Source: a bacterium (GTDB lineage: Bacteria > Chloroflexota > Anaerolineae > Caldilineales > Caldilineaceae). From it: a stretch of 64,000 nt of DNA. Below, piece by piece: positions 7,768-16,885 of the stretch. A model generated the notes under the pieces. It did not search any database, was not told where the DNA came from, and saw only the letters and a list, made by a program, of their open reading frames with translations. Every line of letters begins with the position of its first letter. The first letter of the stretch is position 1. The position numbers and the translations under genes were made by a program. Location: assembly GCA_016124945.1 (NCBI GenBank), contig WGMT01000062.1, positions 1 to 64,000 of the forward strand, read 5' to 3'.

Positions 7768-8761
7768 ACTCTCCCGGCGCTTCTGCGTTCCCGCTCTCAT
7801 GTGACCGAATCGCGGCCTCAATGATCTCTTGCACCGCCAATCCTTCGCGGCCGGAGGCTTCGATTTCGGTGGGATCGACCTCGGCGTGGATCTGTTCCAG
7901 CCAGCGGTGGATGCGGTTGGTGAAGGTGGCGCCGAAGCCGCTTAGCCCACCCATAATGCTGTTGCGGATCACGGTCAGCTCGTCGGATCGGCGTGGGTAG
8001 AGGGTGAGTTCTTCGTACAGATTGTCGAGGACGAAGCGCCCTTCCGTCCCCATCACTTCACAGCGTTCCAGGTTGTGGCGCGGGTTGGTGTCGTAGCTGC
8101 CGGTGAGATGACCGACGACGCCGTTCTCAAATTCCAAATTCACCTGCACGTTGGAGTAGGTGATGCGCCCCGGCGCTTTGTTGAAGAAAGCGTGGACCCG
8201 CTTCACGTCGCCGCAGAAATAGCGCATGATGTCGAGTGAGTGGGGATGCAGGGCGCGGATGTGGAACCAGGGCGACGTTTCGTTGGGGTTGCCGATCCAC
8301 ATGGTCATGTTGATCAGGAGCAGAGCGCCCAGCTTGCCTTCGTCTACCCACTGTTTGGCCTTGGCGGCAGGCGGCACGAAGCGGTGGTTCAGGTTGATGC
8401 CGTAGTAAAGTCCTTTTTCTTCGGCCTTGGCCACCATCTGCCGCGCCTTGACAATGTCATTCGAGATCGGCTTTTCGCCGAGCACGTTGATGCCCGCTTC
8501 CAGACATTGCATCGTCGGCTCAAAGTGATCGCCGCCATTCTCCGTCCCCGCCGTGGTGACGCTGACCGCGTCCAATGCCACGTTGCGCAGGAGATCGTCC
8601 ACGCTGTAGAAGGCAGGGACGCCGTAGCGCTCCGCGGCTTTATCGGCGCGTTCCTTGTTGATGTCGCACACGGCGACCAATTCGGCCAGTGGATCCTGTT
8701 GATAAACCGGCGCATGGGTGTTGCCGATGTTGCCCATGCCGATGATGGCGACTCTTAACAC
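7766..8761 (-). CDS. Gfo/Idh/MocA family dehydrogenase, paralogue of the one at 3083-4093
   Basis: 331 residues with Rossmann motif IIGMGNIGNTHA, GEKPIS (Glu96-Lys97-Pro98) and the YGINLNHRFVPPA segment. The start is GTG at 8759-8761, preceded by a strong GGAGG nine bases upstream; no ATG is available in a sensible position. Closely similar throughout to the dehydrogenase at 3083-4093, including MRYFCGDV and LTGSYDTNPRHNLERCEV, so the two are duplicates. The Opp-type ATPase genes lie upstream in the same direction. Confidence 0.92.
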   Translation of the reverse strand: MLRVAIIGMGNIGNTHAPVYQQDPLAELVAVCDINKERADKAAERYGVPAFYSVDDLLRNVALDAVSVTTAGTENGGDHFEPTMQCLEAGINVLGEKPISNDIVKARQMVAKAEEKGLYYGINLNHRFVPPAAKAKQWVDEGKLGALLLINMTMWIGNPNETSPWFHIRALHPHSLDIMRYFCGDVKRVHAFFNKAPGRITYSNVQVNLEFENGVVGHLTGSYDTNPRHNLERCEVMGTEGRFVLDNLYEELTLYPRRSDELTVIRNSIMGGLSGFGATFTNRIHRWLEQIHAEVDPTEIEASGREGLAVQEIIEAAIRSHESGNAEAPGE

Positions 8762-8818
8762 GGTTTTTCCTCCAGTGGGGTGAGGGTGGAGATTTGAGTA
8801 GCGATTGTGTACAGTTCA

Positions 8819-8985
8819 TTTCACCGCAAAGACGCAAAGAACGCAAAGGGCAGACGCAGAGGATTGGCACACAGATTTCACAGATTCACACAGATTTCAG
8901 AGTCGATTTGTTTCTGAATCCTGAAAATCTGTGTTCCTATCTCTTCTCTTCTTTTCTTTGCGTTCTTCGCGCCTTTGCGGTGACC
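8819..8985. repeat. Inverted ACCGCAAAGACGCAAAGAAC words around a CACAGATT repeat
   Basis: Left arm 8819-8852 (CACCGCAAAGACGCAAAGAA...) is mirrored by 8953-8984 (TTTGCGTTCTTCGCGCCTTT...). Between them lie TTCACAGATTCACACAGATT (8876-8895) and its inverted partner AAAATCTGTGTTCC (8923-8936). It forms a two-tier nested palindrome between co-directional genes. Confidence 0.8.
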
Positions 8986-8993
8986 TTCTGCTT

Positions 8994-9968
8994 CTACTCG
9001 TACAAGAAACACTTCACCTGTCGCCCTTCGTGTTCGACGGTGGGCGGCGATTTTTGGCGGCAGATGTCCATGACGGCGGGGCAGCGCCCCGCGTAGCGGC
9101 AGCCGACGCGCATGTACTCGTCGGTCTCCAGTTCCACCAGGCTGGTCTTCATGTCCCAGGCTTTGTCGGGGTCGGCCTGGGGGATCGATTCTTTGAGATT
9201 GATGGTGTACGGGTGTTTGGGGTTGCCCAACACCTGCTCCACAGGACCCATCTCCACGATCCATCCACGCAACATGACAGCGATACGATCGGCGGAATAG
9301 AACGCTGTGGCCAGATCGTGGGTGACGTAGAGGAAGGTCACCTGTTGCTCATCTTTGAGCTTGCGGAACATGTTGACAATGGACATGCGCAACGACGCAT
9401 CGAGCATGGAGACCGGCTCGTCCGCCACGATCAAAGACGGGCGCGTGAGCAGGGCGCGGGCAATGGCCACGCGCTGCGCCTGCCCGCCGGAGAGTTCGTT
9501 GGGGTAACGTCCTTTGATTTCGGCCAGCGTCAGCCCTACCTCAGCCAGCGTCTTGTCGATGTAGGCGTCTACACCGCGCTTGTCGGTCATTTTATAGTTG
9601 AGCGCGGTTTCGTAGAGATAGCTGTCAATGCGCTTCAGCGGGCTGAAGGCGGCGAAAGGGTCCTGGAAGACGGGCTGCACCTCTTTGAAGAACCAGTTTC
9701 GCTTCTCCTTTTCACCGAGATCTGCCACGGAACGTCCTTTGTAGCTGAGGACGCCGTGGGTGGGCGTCTCCAGGCCGAGGAACATGCGCGCCAGCGTCGT
9801 CTTGCCGCTGCCACTTTCGCCGGCGATGGTGAAAATTTCGGGACGGGTCAGGTCGATTTCAAAGCTGGCTTCGTCTACGGCGCGGAACTCGCGCGAGGCA
9901 AAGCCCTGGCGTACACGGAAAATCTTGGTCACCTCGTCGGCCACCAGCACAGAATCAGATTTGGGCAT
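8994..9968 (-). CDS. Oligopeptide/oligosaccharide-type ABC transporter ATP-binding protein (OppF-like)
   Basis: 324 residues: Walker A GESGSGKTT (50-58), signature LSGGQAQRVAIARAL, Walker B LIVADEPVSMLD, and the C-terminal oligopeptide-transporter domain with Cys residues (GCRYAGRCPAVMDIC, then KCF). Overlaps the 3' end of the upstream ATPase gene by 14 bases. Together with the ATPase at 9955, the permeases at 10959 and 12034 and the binding protein at 13237 it forms a complete five-gene importer. In this setting the cargo is more likely an oligosaccharide than a peptide (inference from neighbours). Confidence 0.93.
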   Translation of the reverse strand: MPKSDSVLVADEVTKIFRVRQGFASREFRAVDEASFEIDLTRPEIFTIAGESGSGKTTLARMFLGLETPTHGVLSYKGRSVADLGEKEKRNWFFKEVQPVFQDPFAAFSPLKRIDSYLYETALNYKMTDKRGVDAYIDKTLAEVGLTLAEIKGRYPNELSGGQAQRVAIARALLTRPSLIVADEPVSMLDASLRMSIVNMFRKLKDEQQVTFLYVTHDLATAFYSADRIAVMLRGWIVEMGPVEQVLGNPKHPYTINLKESIPQADPDKAWDMKTSLVELETDEYMRVGCRYAGRCPAVMDICRQKSPPTVEHEGRQVKCFLYE

Positions 9969-10956
9969 GGGGCACCCCTTCGGTGAGCAGGTGACAGGCT
10001 GCTCGATGACCAGGTGTCAGCTCGATCAGCGCTGGATCTTCCGTCTTGCAGCGATCCATGGCCAGCGGGCAGCGCGGGTGAAAGCGACAGCCACTGGGCG
10101 GCATGTCCAGCGCCGGCGGGCGACCGGGGATGCTGACCCGCTCCGTCCGTTCGGCCATGTTGGGCAGTGAACGGATCAGGTATTGGGTGTAGGGGTGGCT
10201 GGGGTTCTTCAGAATCGTGCGCGTGTCGCCTTCTTCCACCACCTTCCCCGCATAGAGGACGGCGATGCGGTTGGCCAGATTGGCGTGGACACCCAGATCG
10301 TGGGTGATGAGGATCAGCGTGCTGCCCTCGCGCTGCTGAATGTCCTTGAGCAGTTGGATCACGCCGCGCTGCACGATCACGTCGAGCGCCGTGGTGGGTT
10401 CGTCGGCGAAAATGAGCTTGGGCCACAGGATCGTCGCCAGCGCAATCGTCACACGTTGGCGCATGCCGCCCGAAAGCTGATGCGGATAGGCGGTAAGCAC
10501 CTTTTCGGGCAGACCCAGTTCCTGTAAATAGGTGCGTGTCATCTGCACCGATTCGGATTTCGACAGGTTGTTGTGGGCGGCGATGAAGTCGTGGAAGGTG
10601 TCCTGGATGCGCCGCACCGGGTTGAGCACGTGCATCGAGCCCTGGGGAATGTACGAAACTTCCTTCCAACGCAGGTCGCGCAGTGTGTTGGAATCCAGCG
10701 AGAGCGCCGCGATTTCGTGGCCGTCGAACGAATATTTAACTGTCCCCGAAACGACGGTCAACGGTGGCTGGTGCGCGCCCAGCATCACCTTGAGCAAGGA
10801 CGATTTGCCGCAGCCCGATTCACCGGCGATGCCGTAGACCTCGCCCGCCTTCACGTGCAACGAGACGCCGTCCACCGCCTTCACAGTGCGCCGCACGCCG
10901 TAGGCTTCGGTGATGTAATAGGCTTTTAGATCCTGCACTTCGATGATATTGGTCAT
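9955..10956 (-). CDS. Oligopeptide/oligosaccharide-type ABC transporter ATP-binding protein (OppD-like)
   Basis: 333 residues from the Met at 10956 (GAGAGG upstream). Longer upstream frames read into the permease gene. Walker A is GESGCGKSS, the signature LSGGMRQRVTIALA, Walker B LIFADEPTTALD, and the C-terminal oligopeptide domain has four spaced Cys (GCRFHPRCPLAMDRC, then AACHLL), as in OppD/DppD. It starts 2 bp after the permease stop and overlaps the next ATPase, a tight operon. Confidence 0.94.
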   Translation of the reverse strand: MTNIIEVQDLKAYYITEAYGVRRTVKAVDGVSLHVKAGEVYGIAGESGCGKSSLLKVMLGAHQPPLTVVSGTVKYSFDGHEIAALSLDSNTLRDLRWKEVSYIPQGSMHVLNPVRRIQDTFHDFIAAHNNLSKSESVQMTRTYLQELGLPEKVLTAYPHQLSGGMRQRVTIALATILWPKLIFADEPTTALDVIVQRGVIQLLKDIQQREGSTLILITHDLGVHANLANRIAVLYAGKVVEEGDTRTILKNPSHPYTQYLIRSLPNMAERTERVSIPGRPPALDMPPSGCRFHPRCPLAMDRCKTEDPALIELTPGHRAACHLLTEGVPHAQI

Positions 10957-10958
10957 GT

Positions 10959-11819
10959 TTATCCTCTCACCTGTAGCCGGGCCAACCGTGTACGCGGATC
11001 GAGGAAGCGCGTGAGGCTGATGGAGACCAGGTAGAAGCCGATGACCATCAAGACTGAAGCCGCAATCGGCGCCGCCAATACCCAGACCCGGTTGGTGAGT
11101 AGCGCCTGGTAGTAGTTGCCCCAATAAAGCATGGTGCCGATGCTCTGGGCGTCTAAGTCGCTCAGGCCCAGCACCGCCAGCGTCACCTCAAAGCCGATGG
11201 CAAAGAGAAAACCACTCACCATGTCGGCCAACAGGAAGGGGAGCAGGAAGGGCAGATGTTCGCGAGTAACAATCTTAAATGTGTTCATCCCCGCGAAGAC
11301 GCCGGTGTAGGTGAATTCCCGTTCGCGCAGGCTAAGGATCTGTGCCCGGTAGCGCTTGGATGGGTACGCCCAATCCAACAACCCCAATAGCACAGCCAAC
11401 CCGAGCAGCGTCAACTGTCCACGTAGGATGGAAGCCAGCAAAATCACCAGCGGCAAACGTGGGATCACAATGAAACTGTCTACGATGGAGGAGGCGATGC
11501 GGTCAAAGCGCCCGCCCACATAACCTGACACCATGCCCAGCACAACGCCAATGCTGCGCCCGATGATTACGGCGATCCCCGCCACAATCAACGTGTTGCG
11601 GATGGCGAAGGTCAACATCCAGAAGACGTCCTGGCCGGTGGCGGTGGTGCCGAGGATGAACTCCATCGACGGCGGCTCGTTGCGCGGCACGGCGCGCCGG
11701 TCGTCCGCCTCGTAGGGCGAAAAGAAAGAGAGCACCACCATCACCACCACCACTGTTAAAATCGAAGCGCCGATGCGGAAGGATGGGCTGAAGCGTAAAA
11801 GATCTCGGAGTACAGCCAT
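10959..11819 (-). CDS. Opp-type ABC transporter permease (DppC/OppC-like)
   Basis: 286 residues from the Met at 11819 (AAGGGGAC upstream). The longer frame would translate the upstream repeats. N-terminal membrane helix (RIGASILTVVVVMVVLSFFS), then the LGTTATGQDVFWML segment typical of DppC proteins, several further membrane helices, and the coupling loop REREFTYTGVFAGMNTFKIV. Partner of the permease at 12034. Confidence 0.92.
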   Translation of the reverse strand: MAVLRDLLRFSPSFRIGASILTVVVVMVVLSFFSPYEADDRRAVPRNEPPSMEFILGTTATGQDVFWMLTFAIRNTLIVAGIAVIIGRSIGVVLGMVSGYVGGRFDRIASSIVDSFIVIPRLPLVILLASILRGQLTLLGLAVLLGLLDWAYPSKRYRAQILSLREREFTYTGVFAGMNTFKIVTREHLPFLLPFLLADMVSGFLFAIGFEVTLAVLGLSDLDAQSIGTMLYWGNYYQALLTNRVWVLAAPIAASVLMVIGFYLVSISLTRFLDPRTRLARLQVRG

Positions 11820-11835
11820 AGTGTCCCCTTGGCTT

Positions 11836-12033
11836 TGCGTGATTCGTGATCCGTGATTCGTGATTCGTGATGCGTGATGTGTGATTCGTGTTGTGTGGGC
11901 AGAGTTTGTTGCCGTTTCTCTCGTGCGCACCAGGATACGTGTGTGAGAAGTTCTATCTCGATACCTAAATACGACAACACGCAGAGAAGGCAACAACAAT
12001 CTTTACCCACGAATCACGGATCATGAATCATCT
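11836..12033. repeat. CGTGATTCGTGAT tandem repeats enclosing a GTGGGCAGAG palindromic element
   Basis: Left tandem arm 11836-11894 (GTGATTCGTGATCCGTGATT...) and right arm 12011-12033 (GAATCACGGATCATGAATCA) are inverted. They enclose a 116-bp element (11895-12010) that starts GTGGGCAGAGTTTGTTGCCG and ends CAACAACAATCTTTACCCAC, i.e. with imperfect terminal inverted repeats. A second element with the same ends lies at 16928-17046, also inside tandem arms. No coding capacity. Confidence 0.8.
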
Positions 12034-13032
12034 TTACCGGTACCGCACCCGCGGATCGAGCAGCGGATAGATCAAGTCAACCAGCAGCGACGCTGTGGCG
12101 ATCCCTACGATGGAGAGGAGGGTGACGCCCATGATCAGGTTGTAGTCGGCGGAGGTGATGGCTACGAAGAGCGTGTAGCCAAGCCCCGGATAGCCGAAGA
12201 CCACTTCGGTGATCAACGCTCCCTCGAAGATAGCCCCAAGCGAAAGACCCAGGTCCGTCACCTGCGGGAGCATGGTGTTACGAATTAGATAGGATGTCAG
12301 GATTTTGCGTTTGGGCACCGCGGCCATTTCGGCATATTGCACATAGTCGCTCGACACTTCACTGCTGGTGAGCGCTTTCGACATAATAAATCGAAAAGCT
12401 GTGCCGCCGATGATGATGGACAGCGCGGGCAAAAAGCTGTGTTCCACCAGGCTGCTCAGGTAGTTCCACGAGAAGCCGGGCGTGCCTCTAGCGCCGCCCA
12501 CCAGTGGAAAGATTGGGAAGTAATAGGCCAGCAGCATGAGCAGAATAAAGGCAAGAATGTAATAGGGGATGGGGTAGACGGCCACCAATGAATTTTCCAT
12601 TAGCCGTGACCACCATTTGTTTGGGTAGTAGCCGGCCAATGCGCCCAGGATCAACCCCAACAGCCACGAGAGGACGATTGTCGTACCCAGCAGGCCCACT
12701 GTCCAGCCGATAGCGTTGCGGATCATCTGGTTCACCGTCATTGGGAACGACGTGAACGACGGTCCTAGATCTCCCTGGAGGATACGCGTCCAAAAACTGA
12801 CGTATTGCTCAAAGATGTTGCCCTCTAACCCATAAAGATCGAGCAGCGACTCGCGCAATGCCATCGTCGCCTCTGGGCTAAGGCTTTGAAACGCGGTAAG
12901 TCGTCCTAGCGCCTGATCCACCGGATTCACAGGCGACAACCGGGGAATGATGAATGTGATCGTCACCCCGATAAAAATGACCATCACCCACTGCAACAGC
13001 CGGGGCAGGATGTACTCTTTGAAGAGGAGCAT
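12034..13032 (-). CDS. Opp-type ABC transporter permease (DppB/OppB-like)
   Basis: 332 residues with six predicted membrane helices. N-terminal YILPRLLQWVMVIFIGVTI and the RLSPVNPVDQALGRL segment are typical of DppB/OppB; the C-terminal coupling region is VPKRKILTSYLIRNTMLPQV. It follows the binding-protein gene after a gap filled with inverted repeats. Confidence 0.93.
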   Translation of the reverse strand: MLLFKEYILPRLLQWVMVIFIGVTITFIIPRLSPVNPVDQALGRLTAFQSLSPEATMALRESLLDLYGLEGNIFEQYVSFWTRILQGDLGPSFTSFPMTVNQMIRNAIGWTVGLLGTTIVLSWLLGLILGALAGYYPNKWWSRLMENSLVAVYPIPYYILAFILLMLLAYYFPIFPLVGGARGTPGFSWNYLSSLVEHSFLPALSIIIGGTAFRFIMSKALTSSEVSSDYVQYAEMAAVPKRKILTSYLIRNTMLPQVTDLGLSLGAIFEGALITEVVFGYPGLGYTLFVAITSADYNLIMGVTLLSIVGIATASLLVDLIYPLLDPRVRYR

Positions 13033-13080
13033 GAGCGGACTCCGTAATCTTTCGCGTATGCGGAAGTTTGCCTGGGGAAG

Positions 13081-13210
13081 GTGAGTGGTGATTAGTGATT
13101 GGGATCTCGTTAAGGCAATGAACAGACTTTTGCGTTACCTTTTCGTTGACATCCAAAGAGGCAAAGACGGATTCAGCGTCTCAACATGATCACCAATCAC
13201 CAGTCACCCC
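13081..13210. repeat. Inverted GTGATTAGTGATTGGG repeats between binding protein and permease genes
   Basis: Left arm 13083-13103 (GAGTGGTGATTAGTGATTGG) and right arm 13187-13209 (TGATCACCAATCACCAGTCA) are reverse complements around ~85 bp of single-copy sequence. The position between solute-binding protein and permease would allow partial termination or 3'-end protection of the binding-protein message (inference). Confidence 0.75.
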
Positions 13211-13236
13211 TCCTCAAACCAAATACCGCTTAAAAA

Positions 13237-15198
13237 CTACTCATTCACCGGCGTCAAACTCTGGAACGCAAATTTACCACCGTGGAACCAGTAGAGCGGC
13301 ATGTAGGTTGGATTCTCGGCGGTGGGGAAGCCCGTCCAGTAGCGCTCGTCCCAGGTGACGAATTTCTTGAAGCTGATGGCGGTGATCATGTACATCTCTT
13401 CCGTGAAATATTGCAGGAACTCGGTTACCACCTCGAAGTTCTCTTCGCTGGTGGGGTTGAGCCCGTTCATGGCGTCGATGTACTCGCCGATGCGCGGATC
13501 GTTAATGCGTTGATGGTTGTTGCCGCCAGTGGAGCGGTAGTCCTCGCCGTTGGGGATGTAGAAGTCGGGGTGGAAACCGCGGATCTCGGGCCACGAGTCA
13601 CCTGCGGCCTGGGCGAAGCTGTACCACGGCGTGCTGACTTCGTACTGACCGGTGACGTGGTTCTGATCCCATACACTGCGTTCGAGGCCTTGTAGGTTCA
13701 CGTCGATGCCGAAGTCGTTCCACATATCGGCGGCGGCGTTGGCCATGCGGAAGGCGTCGTTTTCGTCGGGCGGCGATTGTAACTGCAAAACCCACGGCGT
13801 GCCGTCGGGCTTGAGCCAGTCGCCCTGTGCATTGCGGCTGAAGCCGTTCTTGATCAGCAGCCGTTCGGCCACGTCGGGATCGAACTTCCACCAACCGGTG
13901 CCGAAGACTTCCCGTGGCGTACCAGGGACAGTGTATCCCTGCGCTTCGGCCCATTCAGCAATCTGATCGGGGACGGTGGGATCGTAGGGCTTGTACATGA
14001 CACCGGGTTCGATCTCGATCTCCAGGTTTTGCAACCAATCTTCCATGGGATCGAGATAGATTTCACTCAAAGATGCCGTCGGTGGGATCGGCATCGCTGT
14101 TACCTTGGCGACGCCGCCGATGTATTCAGTCTGTAGGTCGACGATGTCGATGGTCAGTGCCAGCGCCCAGCGTACATCTTTGTTGGCGTAGATTGGGTCC
14201 GTCTCTTGATTGAAGGCGAACTGGCGGGTGCTCACTTCGTTGGGGTAGGCCCACGGGAATTCGGTGTACCATGAGCGCGCCGTCTCGGTCGTGTCCAGCG
14301 TAGTCTCGAAGGCTTCGAAGTCCACGTCGAAGTAGACGTCGAGTTCGCCGCGGGACATGGCAATGGCCTTGCGGGCGCTGTCACCGTAGAAGATGGTGAG
14401 CACGTACTTGGGGCCAGGGTTGTCGACGATGATGCCGGCAGGTGTACGATCCCAGTCATCGCGACGGGTGAAGAGTTCCCAGAAACCGTTGGGATCGGTC
14501 TGGGTGATGGTGTAGGCGCCCAGTGTCACCGGCGGGTTAAAGGTGAAAGTAGCTGGATCTTCCACGGCTTCGAAGATGTGCTTGGGCATGATGTAGACGC
14601 CGTTCCAGCGTGTCTCGAACATGCTGTGGAAACGCGGGTTCGACTGGTTGAGGTTGAACTGGACGCTGTAGTCGCCGGTCTTCTCAATGGAGTCGAGGAA
14701 TTGGTTCAACTGTGCCGACCAGCCGTTGGCGCTCATCGCCGTGTTGTTCTTGAGCAACTCAACGGTGTAGACCAGGTCGTCCGCCGTAAACGCTACCCCG
14801 TCGCTCCAGTACAAACCTTCGCGCAGGTCAACGCTCATCTGGGTGAAGTCGTCGTTGTATGCAGGCGGCGTGGCGGCGACACCGTTGATCAATTCGCCGC
14901 TTTCCTGGTCGCGGTACCAAAGCGTCTCCATGATCAGGGCGTGGCGGTGGGGGTTATGCGGCCCGTTGACCCAGAGGTTGTAGTTGTCGATCACACTGTA
15001 GCGGAAGATCTGATCGGCCACGAAGATCTCTTCGCGGGGCAAGTCCACCGGCAACTGGGAATCGCCGGAGGGGGCGGCCGGCTGAGCAGGCGCGGCTGTG
15101 TCACCTCCGCCTTCTGAACCTGCCGGCCCTGCGCAAGCCGCCAAAGACAGTGTCATGAACAGAAATAGCACAAAAAGCAGATTTAGTTTCTTCATCAC
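13237..15198 (-). CDS. Opp-type ABC transporter substrate-binding lipoprotein
   Basis: 653 residues. A lipoprotein signal peptide ends LSLAAC (Cys22), followed by a Gly/Ala/Pro-rich spacer and the SBP_bac_5 fold: TQMSVDLREGLYWSDGVAFT is the family's conserved segment. Ribosome binding site AGAGGAG precedes two adjacent ATG codons. Opp-type binding proteins of this size in heterotrophs bind peptides or oligosaccharides. Upstream neighbours (rhaM, DeoR regulator, sugar isomerase) favour sugars. First gene of the transporter operon that continues to 8994. Confidence 0.93.
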   Translation of the reverse strand: MMKKLNLLFVLFLFMTLSLAACAGPAGSEGGGDTAAPAQPAAPSGDSQLPVDLPREEIFVADQIFRYSVIDNYNLWVNGPHNPHRHALIMETLWYRDQESGELINGVAATPPAYNDDFTQMSVDLREGLYWSDGVAFTADDLVYTVELLKNNTAMSANGWSAQLNQFLDSIEKTGDYSVQFNLNQSNPRFHSMFETRWNGVYIMPKHIFEAVEDPATFTFNPPVTLGAYTITQTDPNGFWELFTRRDDWDRTPAGIIVDNPGPKYVLTIFYGDSARKAIAMSRGELDVYFDVDFEAFETTLDTTETARSWYTEFPWAYPNEVSTRQFAFNQETDPIYANKDVRWALALTIDIVDLQTEYIGGVAKVTAMPIPPTASLSEIYLDPMEDWLQNLEIEIEPGVMYKPYDPTVPDQIAEWAEAQGYTVPGTPREVFGTGWWKFDPDVAERLLIKNGFSRNAQGDWLKPDGTPWVLQLQSPPDENDAFRMANAAADMWNDFGIDVNLQGLERSVWDQNHVTGQYEVSTPWYSFAQAAGDSWPEIRGFHPDFYIPNGEDYRSTGGNNHQRINDPRIGEYIDAMNGLNPTSEENFEVVTEFLQYFTEEMYMITAISFKKFVTWDERYWTGFPTAENPTYMPLYWFHGGKFAFQSLTPVNE

Positions 15199-15297
15199 TC
15201 TTCTCCTCTTTCAGAACGAATGTGGTGGGGAAGGTCAAACAGTGTTGGATGTGGATCTATTTCTCCTTTCCGGTGGGGGGAGTAGGGACTAGGGACT

Positions 15298-15421
15298 CAA
15301 TGTCATTAAGTTAAGCGAGGAGTGAGCATCCTCAGATGCGGGTGCACACTGGTAGAGCCGCATCTGAGGATGCTCACTCCACAGTTGTATGACAACGGGA
15401 TTCCTTAACTTAATGACATTG
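15298..15421. mobile_element. Palindromic MITE-like element, copy 1 (124 bp), flanked by ACT
   Basis: The ends are CAATGTCATTAAGTTAAG and its reverse complement, with an inner hairpin GTGAGCATCCTCAGATGCGG / CCGCATCTGAGGATGCTCAC. Flanks are ACT (15295-15297) and ACT (15422-15424). Removing the element and one ACT restores an uninterrupted run of AGGGACT/AGGAACT heptamers. That is direct evidence for insertion into a pre-existing tandem repeat with a 3-bp target duplication. No open reading frame. Confidence 0.85.
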
Positions 15422-15568
15422 ACTAGGAACTAGGGACTGGGGATCGCTCACAACACCTGGGTAGTGACGCCGGTTGACCTTGTCGACACCAACGATCGGG
15501 TCAAAGCGGAATCACCGCCAAACGCGCCAGGACTTTCTTCCCGATCCCCAGTCCCTAGTCCCCACTCT
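15422..15568. repeat. AGGGACTGGGGATC tandem words and their inverted partner
   Basis: 15422-15445 (ACTAGGAACTAGGGACTGGG...) is mirrored by 15541-15563 (CCGATCCCCAGTCCCTAGTC...). The word CCCCAGT/CCCTAGT is the same kind of heptamer known from cyanobacterial short tandem repeats. It recurs at 18811-18842 and 32581-32620. The right arm begins just after the rhaM stop codon. Confidence 0.8.
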
Positions 15569-15569
15569 C

Positions 15570-15893
15570 TCAATCCAGGTGAAAGACTTCTCGTAACTCA
15601 ACAAACATCTCATCGGCCCGCTCATTGTTGGCCGATTCGAAGTAGGGGGCCATGAATTCTTGCCAGCGGGTGTTGACTTCGGTGACGGCCATCTTTGCCT
15701 GAGCGGCGTCGAGCCCTTCAGCCGTTTCCACATAGCCGAAGAGGAGACCGTCTTCGCGGGCGAAGATCGAATAATTGTGCCAGCCTGCCGCCCGCAGTGC
15801 ATCCAGCATTTCGGGCCAGACGTTCTCGTGGTGCTTGATGTAGTCGTCGAGCATCTCTTGTTTAACTTTGAGTTGGAATCCGATGCGTTTCAT
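15570..15893 (-). CDS. rhaM: L-rhamnose mutarotase
   Basis: 107 residues, the standard length of the family. It interconverts alpha and beta anomers of L-rhamnose so that the sugar isomerase receives the right form. MKRIGFQLKVKQEMLDDYI at the N-terminus, KHHENVWPEML with the conserved His, YSIFAREDGLLFGYVE and the final WQEFMAPYF segment are characteristic. Start at 15893 with AAGGAG seven bases upstream; the longer frame translates repeats. It lies between the Opp transporter and the DeoR regulator/isomerase pair, which makes L-rhamnose or a similar 6-deoxyhexose the best guess for the pathway. Confidence 0.92.
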   Translation of the reverse strand: MKRIGFQLKVKQEMLDDYIKHHENVWPEMLDALRAAGWHNYSIFAREDGLLFGYVETAEGLDAAQAKMAVTEVNTRWQEFMAPYFESANNERADEMFVELREVFHLD

Positions 15894-15915
15894 GATTGCT
15901 CCTTTGTGCTTTTTC

Positions 15916-15953
15916 GTAGTGCGTAGTGCGTAGTGCGTAGTGCGTAGTGCGTG
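15916..15953. repeat. Five tandem GTAGTGC heptamers upstream of rhaM
   Basis: The run GTAGTGCGTAGTGCGTAGTG continues for about five perfect 7-bp units, directly upstream of the rhaM ribosome binding site. An uninverted member of the family seen at 5665-5734. The rest of the gap to 16060 is single-copy. Confidence 0.88.
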
Positions 15954-16060
15954 TACCGGTCGAGTTTCTGATGCCTGCAAAGGTTATTGTCGGTCAGCGC
16001 TACCTGCCTACCAACATGCTCATGCCGCATCAGATCCTACACTGGTACATGCAACACGAA

Positions 16061-16846
16061 TCACGCACCACTCTCCGCCACCAACACATCCACCCCCAAC
16101 CCGCGCAGCCTGCCGAGCATCTCCGCTGGGGCGGTATCATCGGTGATGAGACAAGAAATCTGATCCAGTGCTGCAAAGGACGCCAATCCCAGCCGCCCAA
16201 ACTTGCTACCGTCCACCACGGCGATGACTTCCTGCGTGCGCTCAATGACGGACTTCTTCAGCTCTACTTCGAGCAGGTGGGTGTCGGTGAGTCCTTCTTC
16301 TACGCTCACACCCCACGCGCCCAGGAAGGCTTTCTGCAAGTTGAACCCCTGCAATACCTGATCCGTAATCGGGCCGGTGACCGAGCCGGTAATGCTGCGC
16401 ACATTGCCGCCTGCCAACACAACGTTGACCCCCGGCGCGTCGAGCAGTTCCAGCGCTGTCCACACCCCTGTGGTCACCACAGTGATATCACGCAGTGTGG
16501 TACGTTGTTTCAGTGCCTGAGCCAGCGCGATGGCCGTGGTGCTGGCGTCGAGTAGGATAGAATCCATGGGGCTCACCAGCGATGCCGCCAGCCGCCCAAT
16601 GCGTTCCTTGCGCTGGGCGTTGATCCCCTGCCGTGTGGCAAAGGAAAATTCCTGTCGCGCCCGCCCATTGACGATCCGCGCACCGCCGTGGATACGCACA
16701 ATGCGTCCTTGATCGGCTAGTTGGTTCAGGTCGCTGCGAATCGTCACCGGCGAAACCTGGAAGATCTCGCTTAACTCCGCAACGGACGCCGATTCGTTAA
16801 CCAGTAGCCTGGCCATGATCTGCTGTTGTCGTTCGTTGGCTAACAT
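16061..16846 (-). CDS. DeoR-family transcriptional regulator
   Basis: 261 residues. The N-terminal winged helix-turn-helix is MLANERQQQIMARLL, then VAELSEIFQVSPVTIRSDL and the family signature RIVRIHGGARI. The C-terminal sugar-phosphate-sensing domain has ILLDASTTAIALAQAL, VVTTGVWTALELL, and a closing KFGRLGLASFAAL plus ISCLITDD. These regulators usually repress sugar catabolic genes and are released by a phosphorylated sugar. It lies between rhaM and the isomerase gene, so it probably controls this island. Confidence 0.93.
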   Translation of the reverse strand: MLANERQQQIMARLLVNESASVAELSEIFQVSPVTIRSDLNQLADQGRIVRIHGGARIVNGRARQEFSFATRQGINAQRKERIGRLAASLVSPMDSILLDASTTAIALAQALKQRTTLRDITVVTTGVWTALELLDAPGVNVVLAGGNVRSITGSVTGPITDQVLQGFNLQKAFLGAWGVSVEEGLTDTHLLEVELKKSVIERTQEVIAVVDGSKFGRLGLASFAALDQISCLITDDTAPAEMLGRLRGLGVDVLVAESGA

Positions 16847-16885
16847 GGGCGGGCCGTGTTTAGGGTGATGGTTGGGTATGGGGGG

